From Nymphaea colorata (lineage: Eukaryota; Streptophyta; Magnoliopsida; Nymphaeales; Nymphaeaceae): 64,000 nucleotides of DNA. The notes beneath the pieces are model-generated. The model searched no databases and was not told the DNA's origin. It was given only the letters and a program-made list of their open reading frames with translations. Made by a program: the position numbers and the translations under genes. Location: the NCBI RefSeq assembly GCF_008831285.2, contig NC_045138.2:19997934-20061933 (forward strand), written 5' to 3'. Shown piece by piece: positions 1 to 13,500 of this stretch. Positions within the stretch are counted from its first letter, which is position 1. Every line of letters begins with the position of its first letter.

Positions 1-76
1 AAAGCAGCATATTTCTGACAGTAGCGTATATTTATCACTCTTGTTGCCATATCTGGCTCGTCTTGTCCATGTGCAG

Positions 77-1433
77 GTCATGATTCCCTGGGCCTACACT
101 ACATTCATTGATGACCTTACCTATCTTGTTAAATCTAAAGCCATCCCAATGAGCAGGATTGATGATGCAGTTTACCGGATCTTGCGAGTAAAGTTCACAA
201 TGGGCCTTTTTGAAAGGCCCTACGCTGATCACAGTTTGGTTAATGAGCTCGGTAGCCAGGTACATATCACCTAATATAACTAATGACTTGTGACAATCTC
301 GTTCCTATATGAGCGCCAAACAATAAGCAAATTTTGAATTTTCCATGCTGTCACCAGTCTTTGAAATATTCTGACCTCCCATGGTTTTGGTACTTAGAAA
401 ATAAATTAATAATTACTTCCTTAATTGACAGGCTCACAGAGAATTGGCAAGAGAAGCAGTGAGAAAATCACTTGTCTTGCTTAAGAATGGAAAGGAAGGT
501 AGCAAACCTTTATTGCCACTTGACAGGAAGGCTCCAAAAATCCTTGTGGCCGGGACCCATGCCAATAACTTGGGATATCAGTGTGGTGGTTGGACAATTC
601 TATGGCAAGGTGTAACTGTGAATAATGCCACCAGAGGTATGTACATATCCCTACTGATTATGCATTTACATGTCTTCAGCGTTCTTAATTGCTCCATTCG
701 CTTGGATCCTTTTAGTTTGATGTTTTTCTGTATGTCACAATGTTTGGTTTTTCCTTCATATCAGAATCTTGTTCACAGATTAACTTTAACCTATCGCGGT
801 ATGTTCATAACAGTATAACACTATGTTTTTCACAGCAATTTAAATATACTATATGATCTTTACATTGATATTTCTAACTTTAATTTCCCAGTCTCAATGT
901 TTTGATACTTTCTGAAGAGGTCCCAAACTTTTTTCACTTGCGCAGGAACAACTATTCTCAGTGCAGTGAAATCCACAGTGAGCCCCAACACCAAGGTTGT
1001 CTATGAAGAGAATCCTGATGCTGACTTTGTCAAGAGGAATCTATTCTCATATGCTATTGTCGTTGTTGGAGAGATTCCTTATGCCGAATCAATGGGTGAC
1101 AGCAAGAACCTGACCATTATTGACCCCGGTCCTTCTGTGATCCAAAACGTTTGCAGATCCATCAAATGTGTAGTCATCATCATCTCAGGCAGGCCTGTAG
1201 CCATTGAGCCATATGTATCACAAATTGACGCACTGGTTGCCGCATGGTTACCAGGTACAGAAGGCCAAGGAGTTGCAGATGTGCTCTTTGGTGACCATGG
1301 TTTCACAGGAAAGCTGCCACGGACATGGTTTAAGCATGTCGATCAGCTGCCAATGAATGTCGGCGACAAGCACTACGACCCACTTTTCCCATTTGGCTTT
1401 GGCCTGACCACATTCCCTGCAAAGGCTAGTTAG
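77..1433 (+). CDS. GH3 beta-glucosidase / beta-glucan exohydrolase, 3' part (5' end outside window)
   Basis: This is the C-terminal 291 codons of a plant glycoside hydrolase family 3 enzyme, which removes glucose from cell-wall beta-glucans in the apoplast. Three exons are visible: 77-259, 432-636 and 946-1433, all with GT-AG borders, and they have exactly the same lengths (183, 205, 488) as the last three exons of the complete copy at 23728-26934. The conserved stretches are [16 protein letters not shown], the glucan-binding [18 protein letters not shown] (which carries the acid/base Glu by alignment with the second copy), and the C-terminal [18 protein letters not shown]. The SDW nucleophile segment lies in exons beyond the left edge. 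The reading frame is open and ends at TAG. Nothing in the visible part suggests a pseudogene. The family call is firm; the exact substrate is not determined. Confidence 0.95.
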
Positions 1434-3420
1434 AGAAAGCGCTGCTAAGTTTCAAAATAGCTATAAGGCATCATTCATGAAAAATTTTGGGATTTATCAA
1501 CAATCGTGAGACAGTATCATTCAGAGCACTTCTACCTTTCATGACTTTGCTTGTGATACTTGAACTATTAGCCTGGACTTCTTGTTCAAGTAAGATGGGT
1601 GCATGTTCCTGAATTTGTCCTCTGATACAGTTGATGCATATCAAAAGCGACCAACATCTGGATTTGTAGAATTCATTTGAATCCATTTTGCTGCTCAAGT
1701 GTCAATTGGGTCTTTGAATTATACCAGAAACTAGATCAGTATGACAAAAATTATGCTCATTTTCTTGCGGCATGAAGTTTAAGTTCAAATGGAACTGGAC
1801 AATAGATAAGTGGTAAAGGACAGTCTGGAGCTCAGGATAGATATTACAGGGTAATAAGTCTAACCTTTCTTGGCAGAACTATGTTTGTCGAACCATTCAG
1901 GTAGATCATTTACAAGCAATTTACGAGTATCTCCAAAACGTTTTCTAGATTTAGATGGCTATGCTTCAGGGCGTGTTAATATAAATTATAAGGGGCCAAT
2001 TCGCAAAACCCATATAAATAGTACAGATAATAAATGTTGATCACTTTCCGCAGAAGAACCAAGGTGTGACGTTCATCATTCCTATTTAGTCTAGGTTTCT
2101 CCGGCACGGTTGAAGTAGATAACTGTTCTTGGGACTGCTTATGAAGATCATTTACTTTTCTCAAATATGTACATGGTTACACCTGCTTGACATAACTAAG
2201 TGGTCATCCTTCTTATGAATCACAAAAGCAGGATATTGGTCCTACCCTGATCATCACCTCATAACATTGCCAGACATGTCTAAATTGCCATCTTCTCTTA
2301 TCTGCATGAAAGAAAAGTGCAGTTCGGTAGTTTGCAAATGTGGGCATTCACAAGAGCCACGGCAAACATATTTCAGCAGAACTATTTATGTTCAACAAAC
2401 AGAAACATCCATCGAAAGAAAAAGAACAGACGTTGGAAAAAGAAAGACAGTCCAAGAGAATATTTCCAAGAAAATTCAGTTTTCATTTAGAATTGGTGTC
2501 CAAGTTGAATGAGAAGTTAGCATTCTTTACAGAGGTCGCCACTCATAAAATGTTATCTAATCTCACCCCCTTCAAATTTTCCAGTATTTTACAATATGTG
2601 AGTTGGATTTTTTGCCAAAAATCTGCATTTTTGCAAGATTATGTTCCTGCCACTTGCATTGACAGTACAACTTTCTCTGCCATCTGCTAAGATCTAATGA
2701 TTCAATGTTGTTGGAATGCTTACTTCGTTGAACGCCGATTTCTTTTGACTGTTCTGATCTGGTCCTGCAAGTGGATGAAGCAATGCGCCAAGCCTCACTA
2801 ATGCATAGATTGTCTTTGTTGAGAGCTGACAATAAGAGCATGACACCATCTTTTGACAAGATCTTGATCTTCCTGTCCTTCTAAAGCTGCAGTTGGATCG
2901 AGATTCTTGAAGGAAATTCCATGAAAATTAGAAGTCTCCTCCTTTTTGACAAATCATGCGGGCACTTTTCCATTTCCTCCTTTCCAGTTATTCTTACATA
3001 CAGAAGGATTGTGGTAATCCAGTTAGCGCCTTTCATCCAAAGTTGAGACGTATATAATTTTTGAGCGTCTTTTAGGCGTATCCCCATTGTTACTAATTGC
3101 TACCTGTTGATTGTTCAGTATATCAGATCTTTTGAATCGCATCCTCAAGCACAGAAAGCAATGAAACTTCACAAATGTAGCAAATAAATCACATGTACAG
3201 TTGGATCAAAGATTTTGCTGCTTAAATCTGCTCCAGCAAGAGCGTTGGACCACCTGCTGTTCTCACGATACAATGCCTCCATACTTTTTCTCCTTTTACG
3301 CAGATCGCATGCAAAGGGAGGTAGAACGAGTTCATTGAAGCATGGACAAGACATTAACCTTGTGCCCATTTTGAATAGTTGGCGATTTCTTATCAGAAAC
3401 TAGAAAACGTTTGAATTAAA
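1434..3420. other. 3' flank of GH3 copy 1 and an unidentified, possibly decayed coding stretch
   Basis: The first roughly 60 bases after the stop still resemble the 3' flank of the second GH3 copy. From about 2180 to 3400 the minus strand has several short open stretches (2572-2859, 2881-3087, 3169-3369) of balanced, non-repetitive composition, unlike the AT-rich spacer that follows. One of them ends at a plausible donor (TTTGATCCAACT before GTACATG). I do not recognise any of the peptides, and frames switch between neighbouring stretches. It could be a worn gene remnant or exons of an unknown gene. Confidence 0.3.
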
Positions 3421-5149
3421 AGAGAAGACATTGTTAGAGTGTGGAGCATGATCCCTACCTAATAGATTTCCATAATTTCCGGCGAAAATTTTGTTCGGGT
3501 ATTATTGTAATCTTTCTGTTTTGCGATGTTGCCTAATACCCATGTATGGTGTATCGTGAGCAACTGAAAAACCCTGTGCGGCCGTGGAAGAATGAGAACT
3601 TTGGTTTCTGAACCTCCATAAAAATCTGTGTGTTTTCTTTTTTCTACTTCTTTTGTCTTCTTTTTGATACTATGAGTAAGAGAGAGAAAGGGAGCGCCTC
3701 GCTCCTAACATAAATGTCATATTCGTGCCCTAATTAATTGTCTTCTAACAGTTGTTGCGACAATAATAAGAGTTGAAGTATCAAATTAAAACTTTATTTT
3801 AAGACAATTTGATACAAAAACCAGCTCCCCTTGATCCAATCTTTTTAGTTAAGAAATCTCAATCACAAGGAATTTCTTTCCATTTCTCTAATTTTCCAAT
3901 TGTCAATGAACAAACGTCATGATTTTCTTGACACAATAAAAAATAGCGTAATATTTTGCACTTGTAGACACATCTAAATTGATCTTTTTAGTCCCTATGT
4001 AATGTAGTAGATCTCAACCCACTGCTCTTGCTTGCCTGCTTTGTTTATTCTGAAAATACACTAGAAACAAAAATAAAAGAATATGATATATGGATGTTTC
4101 ATCCTTTAAAAATTTTTCAAGTCGTTCAATAATATAGACTTAATTTTGGGTGAGCAAGAGGTTTACAACTCACCGTCGAGAAAGATCCTGAGGTCCCTCC
4201 ATTCCCCTACCTCCACGGACTTGGGCTGCTTTGATTTTTAGCTTGGATATCGTGCTCCATCATAATAAGACGCGGATGCATAATATCCGCTAGAATCGAA
4301 CTAGAAACAGACCTTTAGTCCGACCAGTAAGACAAGTTATTTCAAGAGTCTTCCAATCTATCCTTTCTTCAAACATATTGTGTATTCTAAAAGTTACTCA
4401 AAATTTATTGAATTTTCATACGTCCTTGTCTGTTGAATTTTCATGATATCGTGTTAGAATCCATTTAATTCTCAAGGAATACATCTTTTTTTTTGTTTTT
4501 TAGTCTTATAATTTTTGTTTTCAAAATCTTTGGTAAGGAATGTTCCCAAGTTTATCCACACACATGAACTGTTGGAATATCCCACTCTACTAAAAAACAA
4601 GTATTCTTCTAAATTCTGAATTTTCTTCTTAAATGATTGATATAACACTATTCTTGGGTCTATCCGCATAATGAAATGTCACGATATTGTTGAAGTCAGC
4701 TTTGATAGTAATTGTAATGCCTAGGTCCACAATAGATTTCTGTTTTGACAAACCTTAGCATGCATATAGCAGCTTCAATTCACACTCTAGAATGACTTTG
4801 AACTAGGACCATTAAAAGCGGGTGCCAGATATTTACTGGATGGCTAAACATTAAAATTTGATTGCTTAAAGAACCACAAACCGTCACTAAAGCTCTTGAG
4901 ACAACTTCTTTTAGGGAATAAAACATTAATTTTTATCCATTTAACAACATCTGGCATATTTGAACTTCCCACTTGAAGTATCCCACATAGATGGATAAAC
5001 TCCTAAACATTTCTTAAAATCTTCAATGTATGATGATCATAAAATCCTTTCGCATATACATTTTAAAGTACAAAAATGCCCTTGTAAGGGGCACATGATG
5101 GCTTGTGAGAAACGAGCTCCAGGGCTGGGGCTGCACACTAGCTGAGTCA
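3421..5149. other. AT-rich spacer, no gene seen
   Basis: There is no open frame of useful length and no recognisable motif. 4800-4960 (the stretch with 'accacaaaccgtcactaaag') resembles 18120-18200 and 29340-29500, so it is probably a fragment of a dispersed repeat. Confidence 0.5.
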
Positions 5150-5600
5150 TCCCTGTGCATGGCCAGCTCAAGCTAGTCTCGGCTCAAAAAACTCAAGCTC
5201 GAACTTGAGTCATGCTTTTTATAGCAAGCTCAAGCTCAAGCTCGACTCGATTACACAAAATTGAGCTCGAACTCGACTCGTTTAACCCATTTAACTTGAC
5301 GGAGTTAGCTCGTTTAGCATTAACTTGTGTAAGTGTTAACACTCGTATAAGTGTTAACTCGTGTAATTCGTTCAACTCGTGTAACTTGTGAAATTGGTTT
5401 TGACAATATTATATAGAGTAACAGTTTGCGAGTCGAGTCGAGTATAAACGAGTCGAGTTCATAAAACTCAAACTCGACTCGTTTATCGTTTTGAGTATCT
5501 TTATAAGCTCGAACTAGGCTCGTTTATAAACGAGTCAAGCACGAGCGAAGTTTTTTCGAGCGAGTTTGAGTCGAGCCCGAGTTGGTTTGGCTCTTTGTGA
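5150..5600. repeat. CTCGA-rich dispersed repeat
   Basis: The sequence is dominated by variants of GAGCTCGAACTCGACTCG on both strands, so the left and right halves can pair with each other. The same composition recurs at 10154-10567, 15349-15809 and 18411-18805. Two of those have clear hAT-type ends (TAGGG...CCCTA) with 8-bp flanking duplications. I could not find clean ends here, so I call it a repeat of the same kind rather than an intact element. Confidence 0.6.
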
Positions 5601-7089
<1,489 letters not shown>

Positions 7090-7276
7090 ATGATTTTAGT
7101 TATCTAAAGTCACACGACCATCTAACCAAGGCTGTCCATCTAAAGCAAATGCATTGAAAGAAAAACTTGTAAACTAATGTTATATGACAAAAATGTTTGT
7201 CACATATTTCTCCTTATTTTTCTCTTAATCGTTCGTCATATTGGATCGAATGATGCAGATTAGATGGCTTGTGACT

Positions 7277-7385
7277 CTTATTTTTACATTGACATCTTTA
7301 AATTGTTTGAACGTCTAGTTATATATATATATATATATAAAATCCGACGTTGAAACAATTTAAAGATGTCAATGTAAAAATAAAG
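7277..7385. repeat. Long near-perfect inverted repeat (foldback) around an AT loop
   Basis: The left arm 7277-7315 and right arm 7346-7385 are reverse complements over about 39 bases, with one mismatch (TTTGAACGTC versus TTTCAACGTC) and one extra base. The loop is a short (AT)n tract of about 30 bases. A transcript would fold into a miRNA-precursor-like hairpin. It may equally be a small foldback transposon. Confidence 0.9.
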
Positions 7386-10153
7386 AAATTTTAGGTGGCT
7401 GGTGTAGACAGTTGCCCAAACCAGCCTACATGTGGCCTCATCACACCAGCCTACATGTGGCCTCATCACCGACTTAGACTCAAGCCAATACATTGTGAGT
7501 TGTGAGTAAAAGAGAAAAGAAAAACTTTTTTTACAAAGGAGACCCTTAATGGAAAACGGTGAAAAGTGTTTTGGCAAGTTTGATTTTTTCTTTTATTATT
7601 ATTATTAAGCTATGTGAAAGCATATAAATTTTTTCATAATAAGCCCCACACAAAAAAGAGAAAGCTCTAGAAACAACTGCATCCGATAGAGAGGATAAAA
7701 TAGATAAAATCAACTTATATTTTTAATGGGGGAAGTACGTTTTTTAAAGGGCATAGAATAACTGAAGGAATATTATCTCCACTTCCAACCCCGTTGGAGG
7801 ATGCATGAGAAAGGGTGGAACCTTGGGGTCTGAAACTATTAGCAGTGGAAACTTGTCCGGCCAATTGCCCACATAAACCCACACAAATTGTTCATGTACA
7901 TATTAATGTTTCACAGCCATGTGCTTTTTTACATATTGGTATCTTCCAGCCATTTTATTATATATTTGAAGGGTCTAAATTTTTTAAAAAAAAAATAAAA
8001 TTTGGCTACTATTTTAATATTAGTCTCTTGGCTAGAAATTTCTAGCTTGCGGTTGTACCACTCATAAGGAAATAAACGGAGCTGCATGTGGGCTGGTGTC
8101 GACAGTTGCAAACATCATAAGCAAGATAGAGTATGTGATGGACACGATAGGAAGTCTGAATTTGATTGTTTGAATATTGGGAACAAAGTAGGAAAAATAG
8201 AAATCCTAAGTCATAAACAAGAACATCGATTGTGTATCTTCATACGTCAAGAAAGCAACCATGACCATGAGGGAAAGAGAAAAAAAAAATCACATCCAAT
8301 GTGATCGCATTTAATAGCATGAAAGCCCCACCTATTGACGGATTGGCAAATCACAAGAGCAGAAGTATAAAATCATTTTATTTGAATAAGCACAATAAAT
8401 GGATTGAGAACGATGCAAGATCGAATATGAATATGTATAAGTGTGTGTTTCCACATGTTCGTACACGTTATATCTTCCTCTTCTTTTGCTTTTCTCTTTG
8501 AATCTTTGTAATATTTAAGAAGATGCAGTAAGATCTGCAACAAAAGTTGAGCATTTTCTTTAGGCAAAACAAATTACAACATCGTTTCAAGGTGTTGTAC
8601 AAGGGCCAATAATTGTTTAGGCGGTTAAATGCAATTAATTTAAAAAAAAAAAGACTGACCTATCAAGTAGATGGTTGTAAAGTTTGCCTTCTCTTATGAA
8701 GATAATGCAGAGCAAGCCATTGGCGCAAGCAAATGAGCAAGTTCTTTCAGGACGGTGACGGCGACCGCGATGGTGATGGCGATGGCGACGGCGATGGCCC
8801 CAACCTCGTTGACAAGAGAGTTGATGAGTTGGAAAAACTAATTGCAATAAACTGTGGATTTAGAATACATTGGGGAGCGTTTGATTACTTCATATTTAAA
8901 ATCCATGGATTTGATGTGGATCTGATACGGCATGTTTTTGCTCATGTGAAAAAAAAAAAAATCATGGTTTATATATCAAACTAAGGATTTCAAATTTGAC
9001 CTATAATCCATACTTGAAACCCTTAATTTACCTTTCTGCGGGAAAGATCTGATGATTCTGATTTAAGGTCGGACGGGAAAGAATCTGAACTTATGAATAT
9101 TTGGATCTAAAATTCTGAGCATTTAAAATCATTGGCAAGCAAATGCTGCTTCAGTGTTTGTTTAAACAGTAGATTTCTCCTTACCACTGTGGATCCGCGG
9201 CTATTGAGAACAACCTTACAGAAATAATGTGATTAATCAGCATTGAGCATGCGTACGACGGCTTAACTCCACCTAGTTGAGGATGTGTAATTGATGGGCA
9301 ACTCAGTCAAAGCTGGCTCTAATTTAAATCTAAAATTTATAAGTCCTCGAAGATATCCCACAATCTTCAATCATAAATTTGGCGTATCATGCACGCACTA
9401 GTCTATGCATTAATAAAGTGTATTAATATGCAGATTCGCAAAATTTTAACAAATCTTCGATCTAAGGCCAGTGGCAGAGCTAGAAAATTTTTTTGGAGGG
9501 GCACTGATTTATAGGTTTTCATACCTAAAGGGGCATGTACATATACAACAAAATAATATTAAACAATCTTACCATTAAAATGAAAAAATATTGAGAAGCT
9601 GGTGGCTCCGTGACTGTCTAAGGCAATTTTCAAGTCATTTTAACACACTGGGTGTTATAAATTTCCATGAAAAAACAAGGTTTCATGAAAGATAGTCTGA
9701 ACTACAACTCTCTCTCTCCAAAATGGGAGAAAAAAAAGGTTAGGGATGTAAGTGTCGGCATCTTCAAAACATCCGCCAAAGCCAAATTGGGAGAACATGA
9801 TAAAAATGCAATAGCAAAAAGTAGAGTGCTCAGAAAGCAAAAATGCATCATCATGGATTGAAGTCAACTTTCAGCACCGCTCCTCTTTTTGTCGATACAT
9901 CAATAATTTGGACCATGCTGCGTGAGTACATTTATATGTGTAGGCATTTGCCTAGATGCTTTCATGACCCTTCTTCTTCTTCTACTCATGAACTGTTGGT
10001 TAACCTCAAATCTGGTCTGATTTTAAGAACTTTAGACTTTGGTGATTCAATCAGAGGACCAAATCAACCCTCCTTCCCCCGCCCCATGGATCTAAGGTTG
10101 CTTCAGGACCTGTATTGGAAGCGGGACACTGGTCAATTGAAATGCACTGCATT
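7386..10153. other. Spacer with small repeats; no gene supported
   Basis: At 7437-7470 'caccagcctacatgtggcctcat' is present twice in tandem. At 8751-8798 there is an imperfect GGCGAT/GGTGAC hexanucleotide repeat that reads as Asp-Gly dipeptides in one frame. 8870-9050 has AT-rich words (AATCCATGGATTT) shared with 17460-17620 and 59580-59860, probably one dispersed family. 9660-9870 and 9843-10130 are open for 60-100 codons, but I recognise nothing and the second runs into the transposon that follows. Confidence 0.4.
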
Positions 10154-10567
10154 TAGGGCTGCACAAGGAGCTGAGCCAACTCGGGCTCAACTCGAACTCG
10201 CTCGAAAAAACTTAGCTCGTGCTCAACTCGTTTATAAACTAGCAGAGTTCGAGCTTACAAATATACTAGACACGATAAACAAGTCGAGTTCGAGTTTCAG
10301 AAATTTGACTCGTTTATATTCAACTTGACTCGCACCAATGTTCTACCAAAACCAGTTCATGGTATCACTGGTTTTATCTTTTAGGGTAAAAACAAATTTT
10401 TACAAGTTACACAAGTTAAACGAGTTAATGATTACATGAGTTACCGCCTAAACGAGTTAAATGGGTTAAACGAATTGAGTTCGAGTTCGAGTTCGATTTT
10501 GTGTAGTCGAGTCTAGCTTGTTATAAGGAGCTCCACTCGAGCTCGACTCAACTCGCGTGCAGCCCTA
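10154..10567. mobile_element. hAT-type MITE, CTCGA-rich
   Basis: The ends are TAGGGCTGCAC and GTGCAGCCCTA, an 11-bp perfect terminal inverted repeat. The flanks are ACTGCATT and AGTGCATC, an 8-bp duplication with two differences. Both the TAGGG end and the 8-bp target site fit hAT superfamily non-autonomous elements. The interior is CTCGA-rich and largely self-complementary, and it has no transposase. Confidence 0.8.
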
Positions 10568-13500
10568 AGTGCATCCATCAGTTGCAGTTTAAAAAAGTAG
10601 CATCCATAAGAATCAAAGTGACAACCGGCCTTTTACCGGCATGCTAGCTCCACCAGCTCCTTAGGAAAAGACCTTTAGATTTTTGAAATCCTTCTCTCCA
10701 AATTGGGAGTTGAGGATCAGGTCAAGCAAATGGATCCTTTTTTTTTTTCTCGATTCAAAAATGACCAAACGTATAACCCCAGCAGATTAATTGTGCAATA
10801 TTTCTTATGCGCAAACACGGAAGTGATTTGATCCGTGAAAGGCCGACAATGATGTTGAAGTCACAACCAGCCACCTGCTATTGAGGGGCCTCCCCTCAAA
10901 CCCCGCCCACCCGCGGCGGCTTGTTTGGATTATTTGTTTGATAATGCAACTTTTCTTCACATGGATGTGATTTTTGCAAACCAGTTCTTTGTCTTCAAAA
11001 TTTTGTCAATGGATTTTTTTTTGGATTTTAGTGACGCAAGTCATAGTCATGGATGTCATCACACCAAAATAAAAAATCACCAAGAGGAAAAGCACAGTTA
11101 TGTTTTTGTTTGCTTACGTTTCCTAGGAAAATCTTGAAAATTTTTTCAAGAGATTATTTTACGAAAAAATCATACTTATATATATATATATATATATATG
11201 ATCTGGTAGGAAAGGTTTTTGCCGATTAACATCTAGTGGTGGAGCCAAAAAAAAAAAAATCTAGAGGGTACTCATTCACATATTTATATATCTAAAGGGA
11301 CACTATCTATATAACAAAATAATTCACATATTTATATATCTAAAGGGACACTATCTATATAACAAAATAAATATTTGAAAAAGTTAACTGCCCACACCAG
11401 CTGATGTGTGACTCTGATCAAGTTTTTGATATAGTTTTGGCTGGAAAAGAGTTTTTATCTTTTGGTTTGAAAAACTTTTTCATGCATTCCAAAACCAACA
11501 ATGTATTTTGTCAGAAAATGACAAGATTCGCATTTAAGCTTAGAGAGAGAGAGAGAGAGAGAGAAGGCCATGTGAGTGAGACTTACATGTAACTAAATGT
11601 CACATATTTCCTGCAACTCACAGCTGCCGTCTACTTTTTGCACATCTTTGGCGGTAGGTCGCCTTTGCAAACAGGACATGAAGTCGGGGCATGTCCAAGT
11701 TTTAGCAGTGGCGATGGTCCCGGACCATTAAGAGCCAAGACCCTACCTTCTTTACCCATGAGTGGGAGGGGAAATACTTTTATAAAAGTGGACCCTTCAA
11801 GTTGAAAAGTTAAAGCTCACGACCCCTTTTAGGCTACTCTTGTGCATGTGGTACTTTGTACTTCGTGAGGTGAAGCTGGTTATATGTATATATGTATTAT
11901 GTCCTCCAAAAAAAAAAAAAAAATTTATGTATCAAGAGTGTAATGACTAAAATACCCTTGATTGGTAAAAAGGAAATCTTTTTTACATAGCAGTGAGCAA
12001 TTTAAGGGTAGCCATCGAGTCGGGTACCTATTATCGGACCTGACTTGGGTTGGGCTAAGCTGGGTCAGCCCAAGAACTTATCAGGTCAGCTCAAACTAGC
12101 TCGAGTTGACCCGGTAACTTATTTTTAATATTATTTTTATTTAGATATTAACATAATTATATATTTTTGTTATAATTAATGATGTTTATATTTTAAATTA
12201 TATTAAATATTTAAGCTATCCAAAACTGACAACTTATTGGGTTGGGCTGGCCGGATGTGCAGACTTACTTACTTGCATAGCCAAAGACCTCATCGATGTT
12301 GACCCCTAACACAATGACAGTGACGTAACACTGTTGTGAAAGAGACATAAAAGGAGAGAACCACCACCCACAAAAAAAAATGAAGACTGCTTTGGTATTA
12401 CGTTTGTTGGAACAAGAACACGGATTTTTGAAGCATAGACTGTAAGAACATTACGTTCTTGTATTAAATAACATAATATTCTTCTTATCAAACATTGTGA
12501 CATCATAATATTAAGATTGAACATGTAGCGACTCGGACATGGCAGCCAACTTTTTTTTCATTATTCCAAAAAAAAAAAGCAGAAGAGAAAAATAAATATA
12601 AATGCAGAAGATATTGGAGTGTTCACCCACTGACTGGTGCATTTTTTTTGCAGAAATCAGTCCAAGCAGTCGCTAATACATGTGGCACACATACTCCCAC
12701 TTATCAGGTGCACCAGAAGTATTTTATTTATTGTAACATGTGAAATAGATTTTTTTTTTTTTAATAGGCAATCAGAGATTAGGTAGAATCCTAATGGATT
12801 ATATGAAAGGCACACACAACCTAAAATCATTTCTTGATTGTCCTTTAACATGTAAGTCTTAACTTCACCCATTGGTCATATTTATCATACCAATCCAATA
12901 CAGCTGACTGCTTCTACTTGGTTGCAATTAAAAAAAAGAGGGTTGTTGTCTCATGCAATCACAAAGCATTAATCAACTACGGTGTGTATATGCACATGTG
13001 ATAGGCAAGACATTCTTCGGTTAAGACTACAAGTACCCAGTTATGTTTCTTTTTATTATTTCTTTCTCTTACGTTTCCAAGGAAAATCTTGAAATTTTTT
13101 TCAGGACGTTATTTTTTATAGAAAATGCATATATATATATATATATAGTAGGAAAGATTCTTATCGCCTGATATCTGATAAAAAAAAAATAACAAGTTTT
13201 TGAATTGGTTTTGTCTAGAAAAGCATTTTTCAAGCAGTCCAAAACAAATTTTGTATTTTGTCCGAAAATGACAAGATTCACATGTAAACTTTAGAGATAG
13301 AAAGAGAGAGAGACAGAGAGGCCCATGTGAAGAATAGCTGCCATCTACTTTTTGCAGCATCTTTGGACGCATGTCACCAGTGCTAGCAGGATATGTCCAG
13401 TATCCGCCAGCCCAGTTAGATTCATCATAAAAGTAAAAAAAAATTCATCGATTTTTAAGGAAGAAATTCACACATATTTAAATTATTTATTTAGATTTTT

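Noticed and set aside
5350-5590. Short tandem units considered as a CRISPR array
   Set aside because: This is plant nuclear DNA. The units are irregular, without constant repeats and unique spacers, and belong to the CTCGA transposon interior.
8733-8984. Frame with an Asp-Gly repeat (DGDGDGDG)
   Set aside because: It is produced by a GGCGAT hexanucleotide repeat, with no conserved flanks and no splice-compatible partners.
9843-10328. 161-codon plus-strand frame
   Set aside because: The second half is the interior of the hAT MITE at 10154 and the first half is unrecognisable.
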